From contig PDRH01000046.1 in the NCBI GenBank assembly GCA_002748015.1, forward strand, positions 1-22,333: a stretch of 22,333 nucleotides of DNA. The letters are read 5' to 3'. Of this stretch, positions 7,776-17,735 are shown in pieces. Under the pieces are notes generated by a model. The model made no database searches and had not been told where the DNA came from. It saw only the letters and a list, made by a program, of their open reading frames with translations. The stretch comes from Bacteroidota bacterium (lineage in GTDB: Bacteria; Bacteroidota; Bacteroidia; Bacteroidales; CAJPTX01). The translations under genes were made by a program, and so were the position numbers. The number at the start of each line of letters is the position of its first letter. Position 1 is the stretch's first letter.

Positions 7776-10700
7776 TTACATCTTTACGAAGCGACGTACC
7801 TCCACGTAGCCCCCTGTGCTCTCCAGGCGCAGCAGGTACATACCCCGTTGGAGTCCGTCTAGTTGGATGGTAAAGTCTGGGCTATTTACCCGGTTCGAAA
7901 GAACCACTGCACCGCTCAGCGTACGAATCTCGTAGCCGACTATCATACCATCGGATGCCACGTGCAGCTCACCATGCGCCGGGTTGGGGTAAACGCTCAG
8001 CAGCAGCGAACCACCAGAGACCTCCGTGTCTAGACCAGAACCCTCCGTATCGTCAGAACCATTGCCAGGCGTAGGACCAGGCTCGGGGGTAGGCTGCGGC
8101 TCGGGCTCGGGTGTTACAGAACCACCGTCAACCTTCACCACGCAAACAGCGCTAACGCTCGGGTCTATCGTAGATACTGCGGTGATTTCAACCTCACCCT
8201 TCGCGATGGCATGCACCACGCCATCTGCATTCACCGTAGCTATCTTGTCATCGGAAGAACTCCAGGTAACCGTTCGCGGCGCACGCTCGGGGTACATACG
8301 GTAGCCCAACCGACGATGCTCACCGCTCTTCAAATCAAGCGTCTTGCTCAGCAGGATGATATGGCCAACGGTCTTGTACTCCAAGTCTAGGTTTACCTCC
8401 ACCTTCTGATCCACGATTTCTACGCTTGCCGGGGCCAGCTCTACAAAATCGGAGGACTCCACGCTATACGTGTACTCCCCGGGCATTAGCTTGTACAACA
8501 CCTGGCCGGCAGCATCCGACATCCGCGGAAGACCCTGCGCCATGATGGCTACCTTCACGCCCTCCACGGGCTTGCCACCTACCCGAACGTTGAACACCAG
8601 GTCGTAGCGACCCTTCGCAAATACGGCGATGTAGGTGAAGTCACCCTGCACATCAGTATCCAATCGCTCAGGTGTATCTAGACCATCCTCCATCCAGTAC
8701 GAGAATGCATAGCCAGTCTCTGCCTTCGCTACCACTGCCTTCGCATCCTGACCCTTCATTACCACCTGGTCTACCAGAGGAGTTTGGCTCTTATCCTCGA
8801 AGGTGCCTGCCTCAGCAGGGCTTGCACCATAGCTCAAGAGGAACTGCTCTGCCGGGATGAACTTAGCGGTAAGGGTCGTAGCTTCTAGCGTAGAAACCTC
8901 AGCCGTGAAGCAGGGATCCTTGGAAACCAAAAAGTCCCCCTCATCGTACCAGCCTTTGAACTTCCACTGCTCGCTATCGAAAACCGTAGTTACAGGCTTG
9001 GCGATAGCACCGTTGCTTACGGTCTGCTTGCTAACGATAGCACCCTCAACCTCGAAGGTCGCCCCCACTGTAGCCGGCTCGCATTGGTAGCTCACCTCGA
9101 GCGGATCGCTCTTAGCCTCGTAAATCTGGATGTTGTCCAGACCCAGAGCCTGCTCCCACACCTTCACGTGCAGGAACCGCACCTGCAACCGCTTGCCCTT
9201 GAAGCCTGCGGTCGTTACGTTCTCTGTCTTCTTCTTCCATTCGCCATCCTCGTACACCCACTTGGATACTGCCTCGGTCTTGTCCTCGTACGGAATCGTC
9301 GCGCTGTGCCGAGTAGATTTCAGGTGGTTGCTATGCAAGCGCTGCAAATCGACCCAATCACCCCAGCCGCTCGCATCGCCGAGACGGTACTGCAGCATGC
9401 TCTTCTCCTTGAAGATGGACTCAGATGCACCGAACAAATCGTAGTCCACATGCAAATCGTGGCTCAGGCCCATTACATTTATCTCGCCAGAGGTGAAGTA
9501 CGAATGGTAGGGGTTCAGACCATCGTAGCTGTCGAACCAGTCATCAACACGCTCCACAAGCGTCTTACCCTTGCAGATAATTTTGTACTTCGGGCTGGAC
9601 ACCACGCCGCTATGGATGCTCATCACGCTCTTGCTGTCAGAGGCCACAGCCCAGGTTATGGGCATCAGTCCATCCTCGAAGTCCAGCGACATCGGCACCA
9701 TGACGTCCATCGCAAAGATTGCCTCATAGCTCGCATCACCCTCGGCCACATCGATACGTGTCGCCTCGGTCTTACCATCGCTCCACATTACGAAGCTATA
9801 CCCCGGGAAAGCCTCCACGGTAACCGCCTCGCCCGCCTGACCGGCATCCAGGTTCTGCGCCTGCGTGGAGGCCGCGGAGGTGAATTGACCACCAGCGACC
9901 CCAGCCGAGTTCTTCGCTATGCTATACCGCAGGTTGAAGCCCACACGCTTGAACAGAGCCTTAGCCACAACATCAGACTCAACGTTCAAATCCTGACGAT
10001 GAGGATCGGTGCTCTCGTTGTCGCTCCACTTCTCGAACGCATAGCCCGGATCCGGCAGCGCCAGCATCGGGCTACCATCACCACCCTTCGCCAGGCTCTG
10101 CTCCAGATCCCCGGCAACACGGCCATGTAGACCGGCGGAGTACGTAAGGTGCACGCCTATGGGTGCCAGCTCTACCTCTACAGTCAAATCCTCATCCTCA
10201 ACCGTTGCCACGCCCTGGTAGAGGGCGCAGTTCGCCGCCTGTACCGAGAAGTGCGCATCCGAGTAGCTGCGTACGGGGATAATTGCACGCCCATCTGCTA
10301 TTGCGTAGGACTTCGTCCCAACCACTACAGTACCCTCCTCAATCGCCTTGCCACGACGGGAAGCAAAAACGGTCATGGTAACCAAATCGTCAGACGGCTT
10401 GACTACCAGCGAACCCTGCTCCTTCGCCGCTATGCTATAGCGAGAGGTCTCGTACGTGTCATGCTGCGGAACGATGCTATACGTCCCCTTCGGCAGAATC
10501 GACATCGGGGAGTAGACCTTACCCTCGCTATCCTTCACAACGTAGCCCGCAGCCTCGTCCTTAAGGGCATACGGTAGATTGTACGCATCGCGGGGCTGTG
10601 CCAGACCCTCGTAGACGAAGTGCCATACCAGGCGCTCGCCGTACTCCACATCCGCAACCTCCGGACGCACCGTCACCGACTTCTTGCCCACCGTCACCGA

Positions 10701-13700
10701 CTTACGCAGCGCGCTGGCCGGAGCGTACATCCCATCACCAGGCTGCGTCGCTACCAGCTCGGCCACACCAGGCGCACCTATACGCAGCATACCATCCGCC
10801 GCCGCGCAAACATTCCCCTTCGTAGAGCGAACCGTCACCGGGAGCCCCGAGCTGCTGCTAACCGACAGCGCCACAGGCTCGTCGCCAATCGCAAAATCGC
10901 TCTTGGCCAGAGTCCACTCCAGCTGCTGTGAAACGGAAAGACGAAGCATGTACCAACGCTTGCTATGACCATTGGCCGCCAGCACCTGAACCCAAGCCGG
11001 CTTGCGGAGGTCGATAGGCTCGTTAACGCTGTAGTCCTTACCGTTCACCTGAACGCTAGCACCAGCAGAGTAACTCAGGTCCAAGTACATAGCCTCCGGC
11101 TTGCTCGGCTTGCTGCCCATCGCAAACGAGATAACCTCATCGCTACCTACCGTAACCGCCATATCAGAAGCCACGCCGGGGTTGGAAGGCGTAGAACCCT
11201 CGCCCAGCAGCGTAACGTTCAGCAGCTCGCAGTCCGCAGCCTTCTCCTCGATACGCGTGATTGTAACCGTCTGCGTACGATCCGCCCCGAACATATCGTC
11301 GTGCGTCAGCGTCAGCACAACAGGGCTAGAGAAGTCAAACATCGTGTTCTCATCCACTGCCGCACCCTTGTACGTAACCTTCGTCTCAGGCCAGAGCGAC
11401 AGAATAGTACCCTTCACCGTCATCGGGTGAGAGCTCGGGAACGGAGCATCGAATTCGGTGAACTCAGCGTTTTTCGGAACGATGCCCGTGGCCATGCCCT
11501 CAAAGCTCGCGCCACCGAACAGACGCCCGTAGTCGAGCTTCTTCCAGATACCGTCCTGCTCGTCAGATAGACGATCCTGGTCGTAGGTAACGATACGGTA
11601 GTAGTTCGCATCCACACCGGCCGCATGAGTATTGTTCGCCGTGAAGAAGTTCCCCGTACCCTCGTTGAACGCCAGGCTGCGGCTCAGCCCATCCTTATCG
11701 GCCAAATCGCGCGTACGGCTGAACATCTTCGTCTTACCCTCCTTGTCCTTCAGCCAGATCCGAAGACCATCGATGTACCCATCCATCCGCGAACCCAGCT
11801 TGAATTTACCCAGCGTCGGAGCACCCTTCATGTTCTCCAGAGCATGCGCCTTCCCGTTGATGTAAACCACCCGGCGGAACGTACCATCGCTCAGCTGGTT
11901 GATCTCCAGCGAGAGGTGGTTCCACATACCAGGCAGCAGGCTGTTCTCCTCGGTGAAACCACGCGTATCACCACCACCACCAGCATACTGCAGAATAACG
12001 CAGTTGTCTGGAATATCCTGGTTCATCTTATGCGCAGTCATCAGCATGAAGTCCCGCCCGGCCTCCAGAATCGTCGCAAACTGGGGACGCGGTAGGAAAA
12101 GCCAGAACTCTATCGCCAGGTCAGTTACCTGCTGGCCGGCAGGCATACCCGTCTCAAGCTCCACGTACTCCTTGAAGCTATGCTCGCGAGAACTCTGGAA
12201 GTGCATGCAGTAGTCCTCACCAGAGGGCACCGTGTTCAGAATCGTCACCGGAGGAAGGATGTTGTTATCCCAGCCCGACTCTGCGGTGCTAATCGCACCG
12301 CCTTCCTCGGCGATGCTCACGGAGAGGCTGTGCTTACCCACCTTCTTCAGGTTGAGCTTCGTGGCCAGCGTAATCTCCTTGTAGCCGCTCATCGGTTGCA
12401 GCGGATCGGAAGAGAAATCAAACTGCTCCGTCAGCTTCTCGCCGTCAAGCTCGATATTCACCGTCAGCTCCTTGTCGTAGGGCACGATCGATACGTTCTG
12501 CACCACCAGGCTTAGCGGCTCTTGGTCTGTCAGGTTCAGGCCGCTGCGCGTGATGATGATGTGCTTCAGCTCCACGTCCGGTTTCTTGCCCTCTGTGCTG
12601 ATCTGCTTGAAGTCTAGCGTAACATCCTGCATCGCACCGGAAGCCAAACCCTCGCTCAGCTTAGCCGTCGTCAGCTCGCTCTCAGGGCCTACAACCATAC
12701 GCATACGCTTCAGCCCCAGGCTTGCCGTTGGGTTCTTCGCTATCTCAAAGCTGAAGTCCTTGTAGTTCACCTTACCCTCAACATCCGTACCGAGATCATC
12801 CACCAGAACGCGCTCCACATCCTCAAACTCACCGTTCTCATCCCAGTCGATCCAGTACGCCAGACGGTACTCCTCATCCGCATTCGAGAACACGCGAACC
12901 GTGAAGCCCTGACGATCGAACATGTCGAACAGCGGCCACGTATCGCTCGAGTACGAAACGAAGGGGGTCGGATCTGCGTAATCCTTACCCGGCGCCTTGA
13001 AACCCAGCTCCTGCGCATTCAGCGTCTGCAGCGTCTTGAAGTTGTACGGAACATTCAGACCGCTGTACGAGGGCTTTGAAGGTGTCACGTACTTATCGTA
13101 GATCATCCACGTATCCACCTGGTTGTCATTGCCCACCATATCCATACCAGAGGCAATCGATACGTAGATATTACGAGCGTGCATCTGACCAAGCGTCGCA
13201 AAACCCTCTAGCGTGAACGTCTTCGTCTCCTTCGGGCCAATCGTCCGCTCGAAGGTCTTGACCACCTGATCCTCCTCCAGACCGTAGCTAACCGTTATCC
13301 GAAGGTCATTGATGGGCTTCACCCACTTGTTGCGAACCTTTACCTCTATCGGCACATCGGCCTTAGCGGCATCGCCACGCTTCAGCGCATGCACAGAAAC
13401 TAGGCTCAGCGGGTTCATGCGCTCCACCTCGCTAATCTCGGCGAGCCAACCCTCGCCGGGCTCCATCCCGCGGAAGAAGAAGGTCAAAGCACCATCGGTA
13501 GCCTCAGACGTAAACACCATCTCCTCCTCCACGCAACCCTCCAACGTCGCCTTGGGCTCCACATCCCGAAGGCTAAGCGAAGGCTCCGGAACATCGGCCG
13601 TATAGATATCCAGGAAAGAATCACGACCCAAGGAGAACTTCTTGAACCGCACCTGAACGGCGCGGTTCGCCGCGGAGGGCTTCACCTTCAGCGTCGTCTT

Positions 13701-16700
13701 GTCCTGCGGAACATCGTAGTCCTGCATCGCACCACCATTGTCAGTGAACAGTAGCACCTTGCCCGACTCCATCGTCGTAACCACCAGCGGATTGTCCGCA
13801 GCAGATTGACCGTTGAACGGGTTCACGTAGTACTCGCACTCCGGCATCGGGAAGATGTTACCCTTGTTGAACACACCGCGGCGAGACGCATTGTTCGCCG
13901 GCGTGGCATCGCCCGCCGCATCGCACCAGGCCTCCACCACCATCGCCTCGCCAAGCACGCGTTGCGTCGACAGATCCACCTCGAAGTCCAGGAACCGGGT
14001 CTCCATCGGCTTCAAACCCTCCAGGAGAACCGGCATCTGTGGCTTGCCATTCACCTGCGTCTGAATCGTCAGCTGATCGTAGCTCTTGTAGCTGTTGTTG
14101 CCAACCATCAAGCCGCAGCGCTCCATGCCCATCTTCGCACGGGAACTCGGCATCGAGATGATCGCCACCGAGAAATCCTTCTGCTCCGATGCCAGCTCAA
14201 AGCCCGCATGGCGGATGTTCAGCATCGACTGCCGGGCAACTATACCGAAGAACTCAACCCGTAGGCGGCCCTTCTCGTACTTGCCCGCATTGTTGCGAGG
14301 CATCTCAAACCAGTAGTCCAGGAAGTTCGTCTGGTCGCGGATGTCCTTGCCATTGAAGAAAATCGGACCAGCACCAACGCTCGACACCAGCTCCCTATTC
14401 TTCAGCTCGGGCGACTCGCCGTCGAATACCACCCGCATGTACGAGCCACGGCTAATCAGCGTGCCCGTCAGGCGGAACAGCACCGTCTCATCCACTTCGC
14501 TCAGATCCACCTCGCATAGTTGTAGGTAAGCCATGTTCGCCCGGTTGTGCTCGTTGTCCCAGTCGAAGTACTCCTCGGGCTTATCCTGGCTGCCGCTGCA
14601 CGCCGCATCGGCCTCATCCAGCGCCTCGAAGGCTATGTAGTTCGAGCCAACCGGCAACCACGGAGTAAAACGGCGGTTCGTCGCCAGAACACGCTCGCGC
14701 ATATTCTCCCCATGCCAGCTCTTCCAGTGGCTCTGACCAGGGTAATCCAGAAACGCCTCCCGCGAAGGGAAATCCTCCTTATGCAGCACCAGTGGCTCAG
14801 ACACATGCGTCTGAACACCCTTAGAACGCTTACCCCACAGCTGCTTGTCCTTGTCTACCGTCGCCGCCACTGCGTACGCAACCCCATTCGCCACATCGGC
14901 CGGAGAAAGGGCATACTCACCCGTGTTCGGATCATCAATCCAGGACAGAACCGACCACTCGCCCTCGGTCAGATTGCCCTTCAGCACCACGTAGCCCTTC
15001 TCGGCCACCGGATCGGGAGTCCACGTCAGGCGGTATCCGCTCTTATCGCAGTCCCCACCAGCCACCAGCACCAGATCCTTAATCTGCGGAGCGATGATGA
15101 ACGGAGAGCTGATGGCCAGCTTGCCGCTCTTCAACTCCCGCACACGAACCAGAGCCTCGTTAGCCAGCGGAAGGCCCTTCGGCAGCGTTACGGCCGGCTG
15201 ATTGTTCCAACCCAGCAGCGGATCGTACTTCGGAATGGCCCCCAGACGACGCCAGCTCTTGCCACCATCCACCGACAGATCCGAAGAGTAGCCAGAGGTC
15301 ACACCGCTAACGGACAGCCGGAACTGCTCACCTGAATAGTGCTTATCGTTACCCGGGCAGAGAACACGCAGCACCGGCATCTCGTAGTACCACGTAACCA
15401 CGCAACGCTGCTTGCCCGTAGGAACGCTGAAGCCACGAACAGTCACGCGCTGCACGCCCCCAGCCGGAGACTCTAGCACCACCTGCTCCTGGTTGTTCAA
15501 GCGGTCAACACCCTCCTCGGCCAAATCCATCATGTGGTTGGGCGTACCATTGAGCGTCAGCGGCAGGTGGCCACCAACCTCCAAATCCAGGTCGTTCACC
15601 AGCACCTTCTCCTCGTACCCATACTGCTTCTCCGACACCGCATCGTGCCAGTAGAGCATGACCTTAGCCTGCGTTGCACCCGAGGGAATATCCAAATCAA
15701 AGCTCACCTCGCCGCCATTCTCCACCTCCAGCTCCTTGTACCAACCATGCTCAAGCGTCTCCACCGCCTTCTCACCATCCACGATACCGTACCCGTACGA
15801 GAAGTCCGGACCCTTACGTCCCGCATCGTTCGCCGTGTTCATCACCACCGCCTTGATCAGGTCGGCTCGAGGATCCATGCCCTTGTTCAGCTGCTTGAAG
15901 CGCTGCTCGATCAGTGCCACCGTTCCGCTAACCGTGGGGCAACTCATCGAAGTGCCAGACATCAGCTGGTAGCCATTGTTCGGCGCAGTGCTATAGACCT
16001 GCACACCCTTAGACCCCACCAGCGGCACCAGCCGCCCATCAGGCATCGGGCCCCATGAGCTGAAGGGGGCCATCCCCCCGCTCGCATCTAGTGCAGCCAC
16101 AGTCAGGATGTTCTTAGAACGCTTCGCGCTCGTACCGTATCGGCTCTCACCCCAGGTCTGCATCGTCTCAATCGGGCAGCCCTCCTGCGCATTACCCGCA
16201 GAGTGAACATGCAGCGTGTAGGGATGCGAAAGCGCCACCTGGTCCAGACGCATGGAGGACGTATTGTAGCCCAGCGAGCGGTAGAAGGAGCACATCGCCT
16301 CCAGCGGAAGACCGTAGGAGTTCGACGTTATCGTTATACCGTACTTCTCCGCCGTCTCCGCCATCTCATCCTCGTGCGGCCGTTCGTTCGGGTCGATCAG
16401 GAAGTTCCACGTGTAGAACTCCACCTTCGGCGCCATGCCACGAGCATCCGGATCCAGCATCCCTGCGCCGCCTATCGTCCCGCTAACGTGCGTACCATGC
16501 TCTGCGCCGCGACGAAGCGTGTACTCCATCCGGTGCACACGGTCCCCGAAGTCCACGTGCGGCAGCACATTGCCATCCCACACGCCCACGCGGATACCCT
16601 CGCCATCCAGACCACGGCCACCCAGCTCTGCCGGCGCGCTCAGAACACCCGCACGCGACAGCATGCGGCTACCAACATTCAGCAGTTCCTGCTTAGGCTC

Positions 16701-17318
16701 CACCGGCCAAACGCTCAGCACGAAGGGAAGGTCCCCCAGCGCATTCACCTGGTCCAGACCAACGCTAACCTGCGCCTGGCTCAGGAGCGAGGAGAACGTC
16801 TCGACGCGAAGCCCCGGAATCGCACCAAGCCCCTCACGCACCGCCTCTACATCTGTACCCTTGGAGAAGCACACAACCGCATGCACACCCTCATCGCCCT
16901 CCAGCGACCACTCCGGCGGAGCGCCTGCCGCCAGCGAGGGGGCCAGCTTCCATTCACGGCGTATGCCCATCACCGAGCGCAGCCCCAGACCCTGGAGATC
17001 GCGTTGCGGATCTACCCCCGCATCGAGCTTCGCAAAGTAGGCGCTACCACCCACGTAAGAACCCAGATCTAGCCCCCGATCCCGCAGCGCCGCTCGGGCC
17101 GCCGCATCCGGAAGGCTATGTAGTTGAACCAGCACATCACGTGCAGAACCCGTCGACGGCGGTAGCACCATCGACGGCATCCGGCCACGGACACGCACCA
17201 TGTTCGCCTCCGGTACGAAGCTATGCCCTGCCAGCCGAACTACCTCCTGCCCATGAACCCCGCCACCAAGCAAAGGTAGCAGGAAAAGGAGCAGGAAAAA
17301 TACATACATCTTTCTCAT
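7776..17318 (-). CDS. Giant secreted subtilisin-family (S8) protease with T9SS type A sorting domain
   Basis: This 3180-residue protein begins with a signal peptide (1-23, MRKMYVFFLLLFLLPLLGGG). Two I9-like prodomain units follow (about 58-125 and 143-208). The S8 catalytic domain (about 235-520) has Asp248 (VGVWDG), His274 (HGTHVSGT), oxyanion Asn376 (SAGN) and Ser457 (SGTSMSCP), so it should be active. A beta-barrel with LVNDLDLEV (about 525-645) resembles KP-43-type subtilases. Further modules by motif are Fn3-like (about 745-840), CUB-like (1160-1245), CARDB-like (1050-1150, 1310-1410, 1575-1690), GEVED-like (1460-1570, YWIDWDENGEFED), LamG-like (1700-1860), DUF5018-like (1960-2130) and MBG-like (2205-2310). 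Four InlB/'bacterial repeat' units lie at 2388-2457, 2460-2537, 2740-2822 and 2823-2902. A carboxypeptidase-regulatory-like unit (2903-2982), a Big_2 domain (2983-3065) and a Pro/Glu linker follow. The end (3104-3180; YPNPA, GMYLLRLES, VRRFVKM) is a T9SS sorting domain. Expected location is the cell surface or outside. Module borders are approximate. Confidence 0.92.
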   Translation of the reverse strand: MRKMYVFFLLLFLLPLLGGGVHGQEVVRLAGHSFVPEANMVRVRGRMPSMVLPPSTGSARDVLVQLHSLPDAAARAALRDRGLDLGSYVGGSAYFAKLDAGVDPQRDLQGLGLRSVMGIRREWKLAPSLAAGAPPEWSLEGDEGVHAVVCFSKGTDVEAVREGLGAIPGLRVETFSSLLSQAQVSVGLDQVNALGDLPFVLSVWPVEPKQELLNVGSRMLSRAGVLSAPAELGGRGLDGEGIRVGVWDGNVLPHVDFGDRVHRMEYTLRRGAEHGTHVSGTIGGAGMLDPDARGMAPKVEFYTWNFLIDPNERPHEDEMAETAEKYGITITSNSYGLPLEAMCSFYRSLGYNTSSMRLDQVALSHPYTLHVHSAGNAQEGCPIETMQTWGESRYGTSAKRSKNILTVAALDASGGMAPFSSWGPMPDGRLVPLVGSKGVQVYSTAPNNGYQLMSGTSMSCPTVSGTVALIEQRFKQLNKGMDPRADLIKAVVMNTANDAGRKGPDFSYGYGIVDGEKAVETLEHGWYKELEVENGGEVSFDLDIPSGATQAKVMLYWHDAVSEKQYGYEEKVLVNDLDLEVGGHLPLTLNGTPNHMMDLAEEGVDRLNNQEQVVLESPAGGVQRVTVRGFSVPTGKQRCVVTWYYEMPVLRVLCPGNDKHYSGEQFRLSVSGVTSGYSSDLSVDGGKSWRRLGAIPKYDPLLGWNNQPAVTLPKGLPLANEALVRVRELKSGKLAISSPFIIAPQIKDLVLVAGGDCDKSGYRLTWTPDPVAEKGYVVLKGNLTEGEWSVLSWIDDPNTGEYALSPADVANGVAYAVAATVDKDKQLWGKRSKGVQTHVSEPLVLHKEDFPSREAFLDYPGQSHWKSWHGENMRERVLATNRRFTPWLPVGSNYIAFEALDEADAACSGSQDKPEEYFDWDNEHNRANMAYLQLCEVDLSEVDETVLFRLTGTLISRGSYMRVVFDGESPELKNRELVSSVGAGPIFFNGKDIRDQTNFLDYWFEMPRNNAGKYEKGRLRVEFFGIVARQSMLNIRHAGFELASEQKDFSVAIISMPSSRAKMGMERCGLMVGNNSYKSYDQLTIQTQVNGKPQMPVLLEGLKPMETRFLDFEVDLSTQRVLGEAMVVEAWCDAAGDATPANNASRRGVFNKGNIFPMPECEYYVNPFNGQSAADNPLVVTTMESGKVLLFTDNGGAMQDYDVPQDKTTLKVKPSAANRAVQVRFKKFSLGRDSFLDIYTADVPEPSLSLRDVEPKATLEGCVEEEMVFTSEATDGALTFFFRGMEPGEGWLAEISEVERMNPLSLVSVHALKRGDAAKADVPIEVKVRNKWVKPINDLRITVSYGLEEDQVVKTFERTIGPKETKTFTLEGFATLGQMHARNIYVSIASGMDMVGNDNQVDTWMIYDKYVTPSKPSYSGLNVPYNFKTLQTLNAQELGFKAPGKDYADPTPFVSYSSDTWPLFDMFDRQGFTVRVFSNADEEYRLAYWIDWDENGEFEDVERVLVDDLGTDVEGKVNYKDFSFEIAKNPTASLGLKRMRMVVGPESELTTAKLSEGLASGAMQDVTLDFKQISTEGKKPDVELKHIIITRSGLNLTDQEPLSLVVQNVSIVPYDKELTVNIELDGEKLTEQFDFSSDPLQPMSGYKEITLATKLNLKKVGKHSLSVSIAEEGGAISTAESGWDNNILPPVTILNTVPSGEDYCMHFQSSREHSFKEYVELETGMPAGQQVTDLAIEFWLFLPRPQFATILEAGRDFMLMTAHKMNQDIPDNCVILQYAGGGGDTRGFTEENSLLPGMWNHLSLEINQLSDGTFRRVVYINGKAHALENMKGAPTLGKFKLGSRMDGYIDGLRIWLKDKEGKTKMFSRTRDLADKDGLSRSLAFNEGTGNFFTANNTHAAGVDANYYRIVTYDQDRLSDEQDGIWKKLDYGRLFGGASFEGMATGIVPKNAEFTEFDAPFPSSHPMTVKGTILSLWPETKVTYKGAAVDENTMFDFSSPVVLTLTHDDMFGADRTQTVTITRIEEKAADCELLNVTLLGEGSTPSNPGVASDMAVTVGSDEVISFAMGSKPSKPEAMYLDLSYSAGASVQVNGKDYSVNEPIDLRKPAWVQVLAANGHSKRWYMLRLSVSQQLEWTLAKSDFAIGDEPVALSVSSSSGLPVTVRSTKGNVCAAADGMLRIGAPGVAELVATQPGDGMYAPASALRKSVTVGKKSVTVRPEVADVEYGERLVWHFVYEGLAQPRDAYNLPYALKDEAAGYVVKDSEGKVYSPMSILPKGTYSIVPQHDTYETSRYSIAAKEQGSLVVKPSDDLVTMTVFASRRGKAIEEGTVVVGTKSYAIADGRAIIPVRSYSDAHFSVQAANCALYQGVATVEDEDLTVEVELAPIGVHLTYSAGLHGRVAGDLEQSLAKGGDGSPMLALPDPGYAFEKWSDNESTDPHRQDLNVESDVVAKALFKRVGFNLRYSIAKNSAGVAGGQFTSAASTQAQNLDAGQAGEAVTVEAFPGYSFVMWSDGKTEATRIDVAEGDASYEAIFAMDVMVPMSLDFEDGLMPITWAVASDSKSVMSIHSGVVSSPKYKIICKGKTLVERVDDWFDSYDGLNPYHSYFTSGEINVMGLSHDLHVDYDLFGASESIFKEKSMLQYRLGDASGWGDWVDLQRLHSNHLKSTRHSATIPYEDKTEAVSKWVYEDGEWKKKTENVTTAGFKGKRLQVRFLHVKVWEQALGLDNIQIYEAKSDPLEVSYQCEPATVGATFEVEGAIVSKQTVSNGAIAKPVTTVFDSEQWKFKGWYDEGDFLVSKDPCFTAEVSTLEATTLTAKFIPAEQFLLSYGASPAEAGTFEDKSQTPLVDQVVMKGQDAKAVVAKAETGYAFSYWMEDGLDTPERLDTDVQGDFTYIAVFAKGRYDLVFNVRVGGKPVEGVKVAIMAQGLPRMSDAAGQVLYKLMPGEYTYSVESSDFVELAPASVEIVDQKVEVNLDLEYKTVGHIILLSKTLDLKSGEHRRLGYRMYPERAPRTVTWSSSDDKIATVNADGVVHAIAKGEVEITAVSTIDPSVSAVCVVKVDGGSVTPEPEPQPTPEPGPTPGNGSDDTEGSGLDTEVSGGSLLLSVYPNPAHGELHVASDGMIVGYEIRTLSGAVVLSNRVNSPDFTIQLDGLQRGMYLLRLESTGGYVEVRRFVKM

Positions 17319-17596
17319 CCTTGAACTTGTACTAAGTGTTTATACTTCCTGAAACAATAGGAATATAAACGATACTCCTATATTCCGGCGGCAAGTCTAT
17401 AAAAAAAAACCATTTATCGAACCCAGTATAAATCGCAATACCGTGGTCTAAATTGTCTGTCCAGGGCGCATCGTGGCAAAAGCTCCCAAAGAATCAAGCC
17501 TAGCAGACCCGGTACGCTCCCCCCGAAGCCGGTGCCCCCCCCCTTATTTAGACTGGCGAATCACCTAATTTATAATGTGGCCCAAACTCAAAGCAG
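17319..17596. other. Intergenic region upstream of the giant protease gene
   Basis: No coding region is supported here. The half next to the protease is AT-rich and holds the inverted repeat described separately, the weak -7 box at 17392-17399, and a run of nine A on the plus strand (17401-17409). The far half contains C runs of six (17519-17524) and nine (17535-17543). I see no RNA gene. Confidence 0.6.
17360..17386 (-). promoter_or_regulatory. Inverted repeat in the leader of the giant protease gene
   Basis: GGAATATA (17360-17367) and TATATTCC (17379-17386) form a perfect 8-bp inverted repeat with an 11-base loop, 42 bases upstream of the protease start codon. A possible -7 box, TAGACTTG (one mismatch to TAnnTTTG), lies just upstream at 17392-17399, so the hairpin would be at the 5' end of the mRNA. 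It could stabilise the 9.5-kb transcript or be an operator; the sequence alone does not decide. Confidence 0.4.
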
Positions 17597-17597
17597 C

Positions 17598-17635
17598 AAA
17601 AAGGGGCGGGCTGCAATCAGTTGCAGCCCGCCCCT
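17598..17635 (-). terminator. Terminator of the metallo-hydrolase gene
   Basis: A 15-bp perfect stem (17602-17616 with 17621-17635) with a 4-base loop is very GC-rich. On the minus strand it is followed by a run of five T. It lies about 100 bases past the hydrolase stop codon; no gene is seen between them. Confidence 0.9.
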
Positions 17636-17735
17636 CCTGACGTATACCCCCTGTTGAATGTTAAATTAGCGCTTCGCTTGCAAGCACAGCCTCCACCCCC
17701 GCCCCCGCGACCAACCAGGTGCTATCGCCCGCCCC

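Noticed and set aside
8068..8115. Repetitive GGCTCGGG-like DNA near the protease C-terminus
   Set aside because: It encodes the Pro/Glu/Thr linker before the sorting domain and needs no separate explanation.
9084..10130. Long plus-strand open frame (348 codons) opposite the protease gene
   Set aside because: It is rich in His, Arg, Leu and Gln with no recognisable motifs, as expected for a shadow of a strongly biased coding strand. The minus-strand protein has clear domains through the same region.
16203..17072. Plus-strand open frame (289 codons) opposite the protease catalytic domain
   Set aside because: The opposite strand encodes the catalytic His and Asp motifs here. The plus-strand product has low complexity and no family features.
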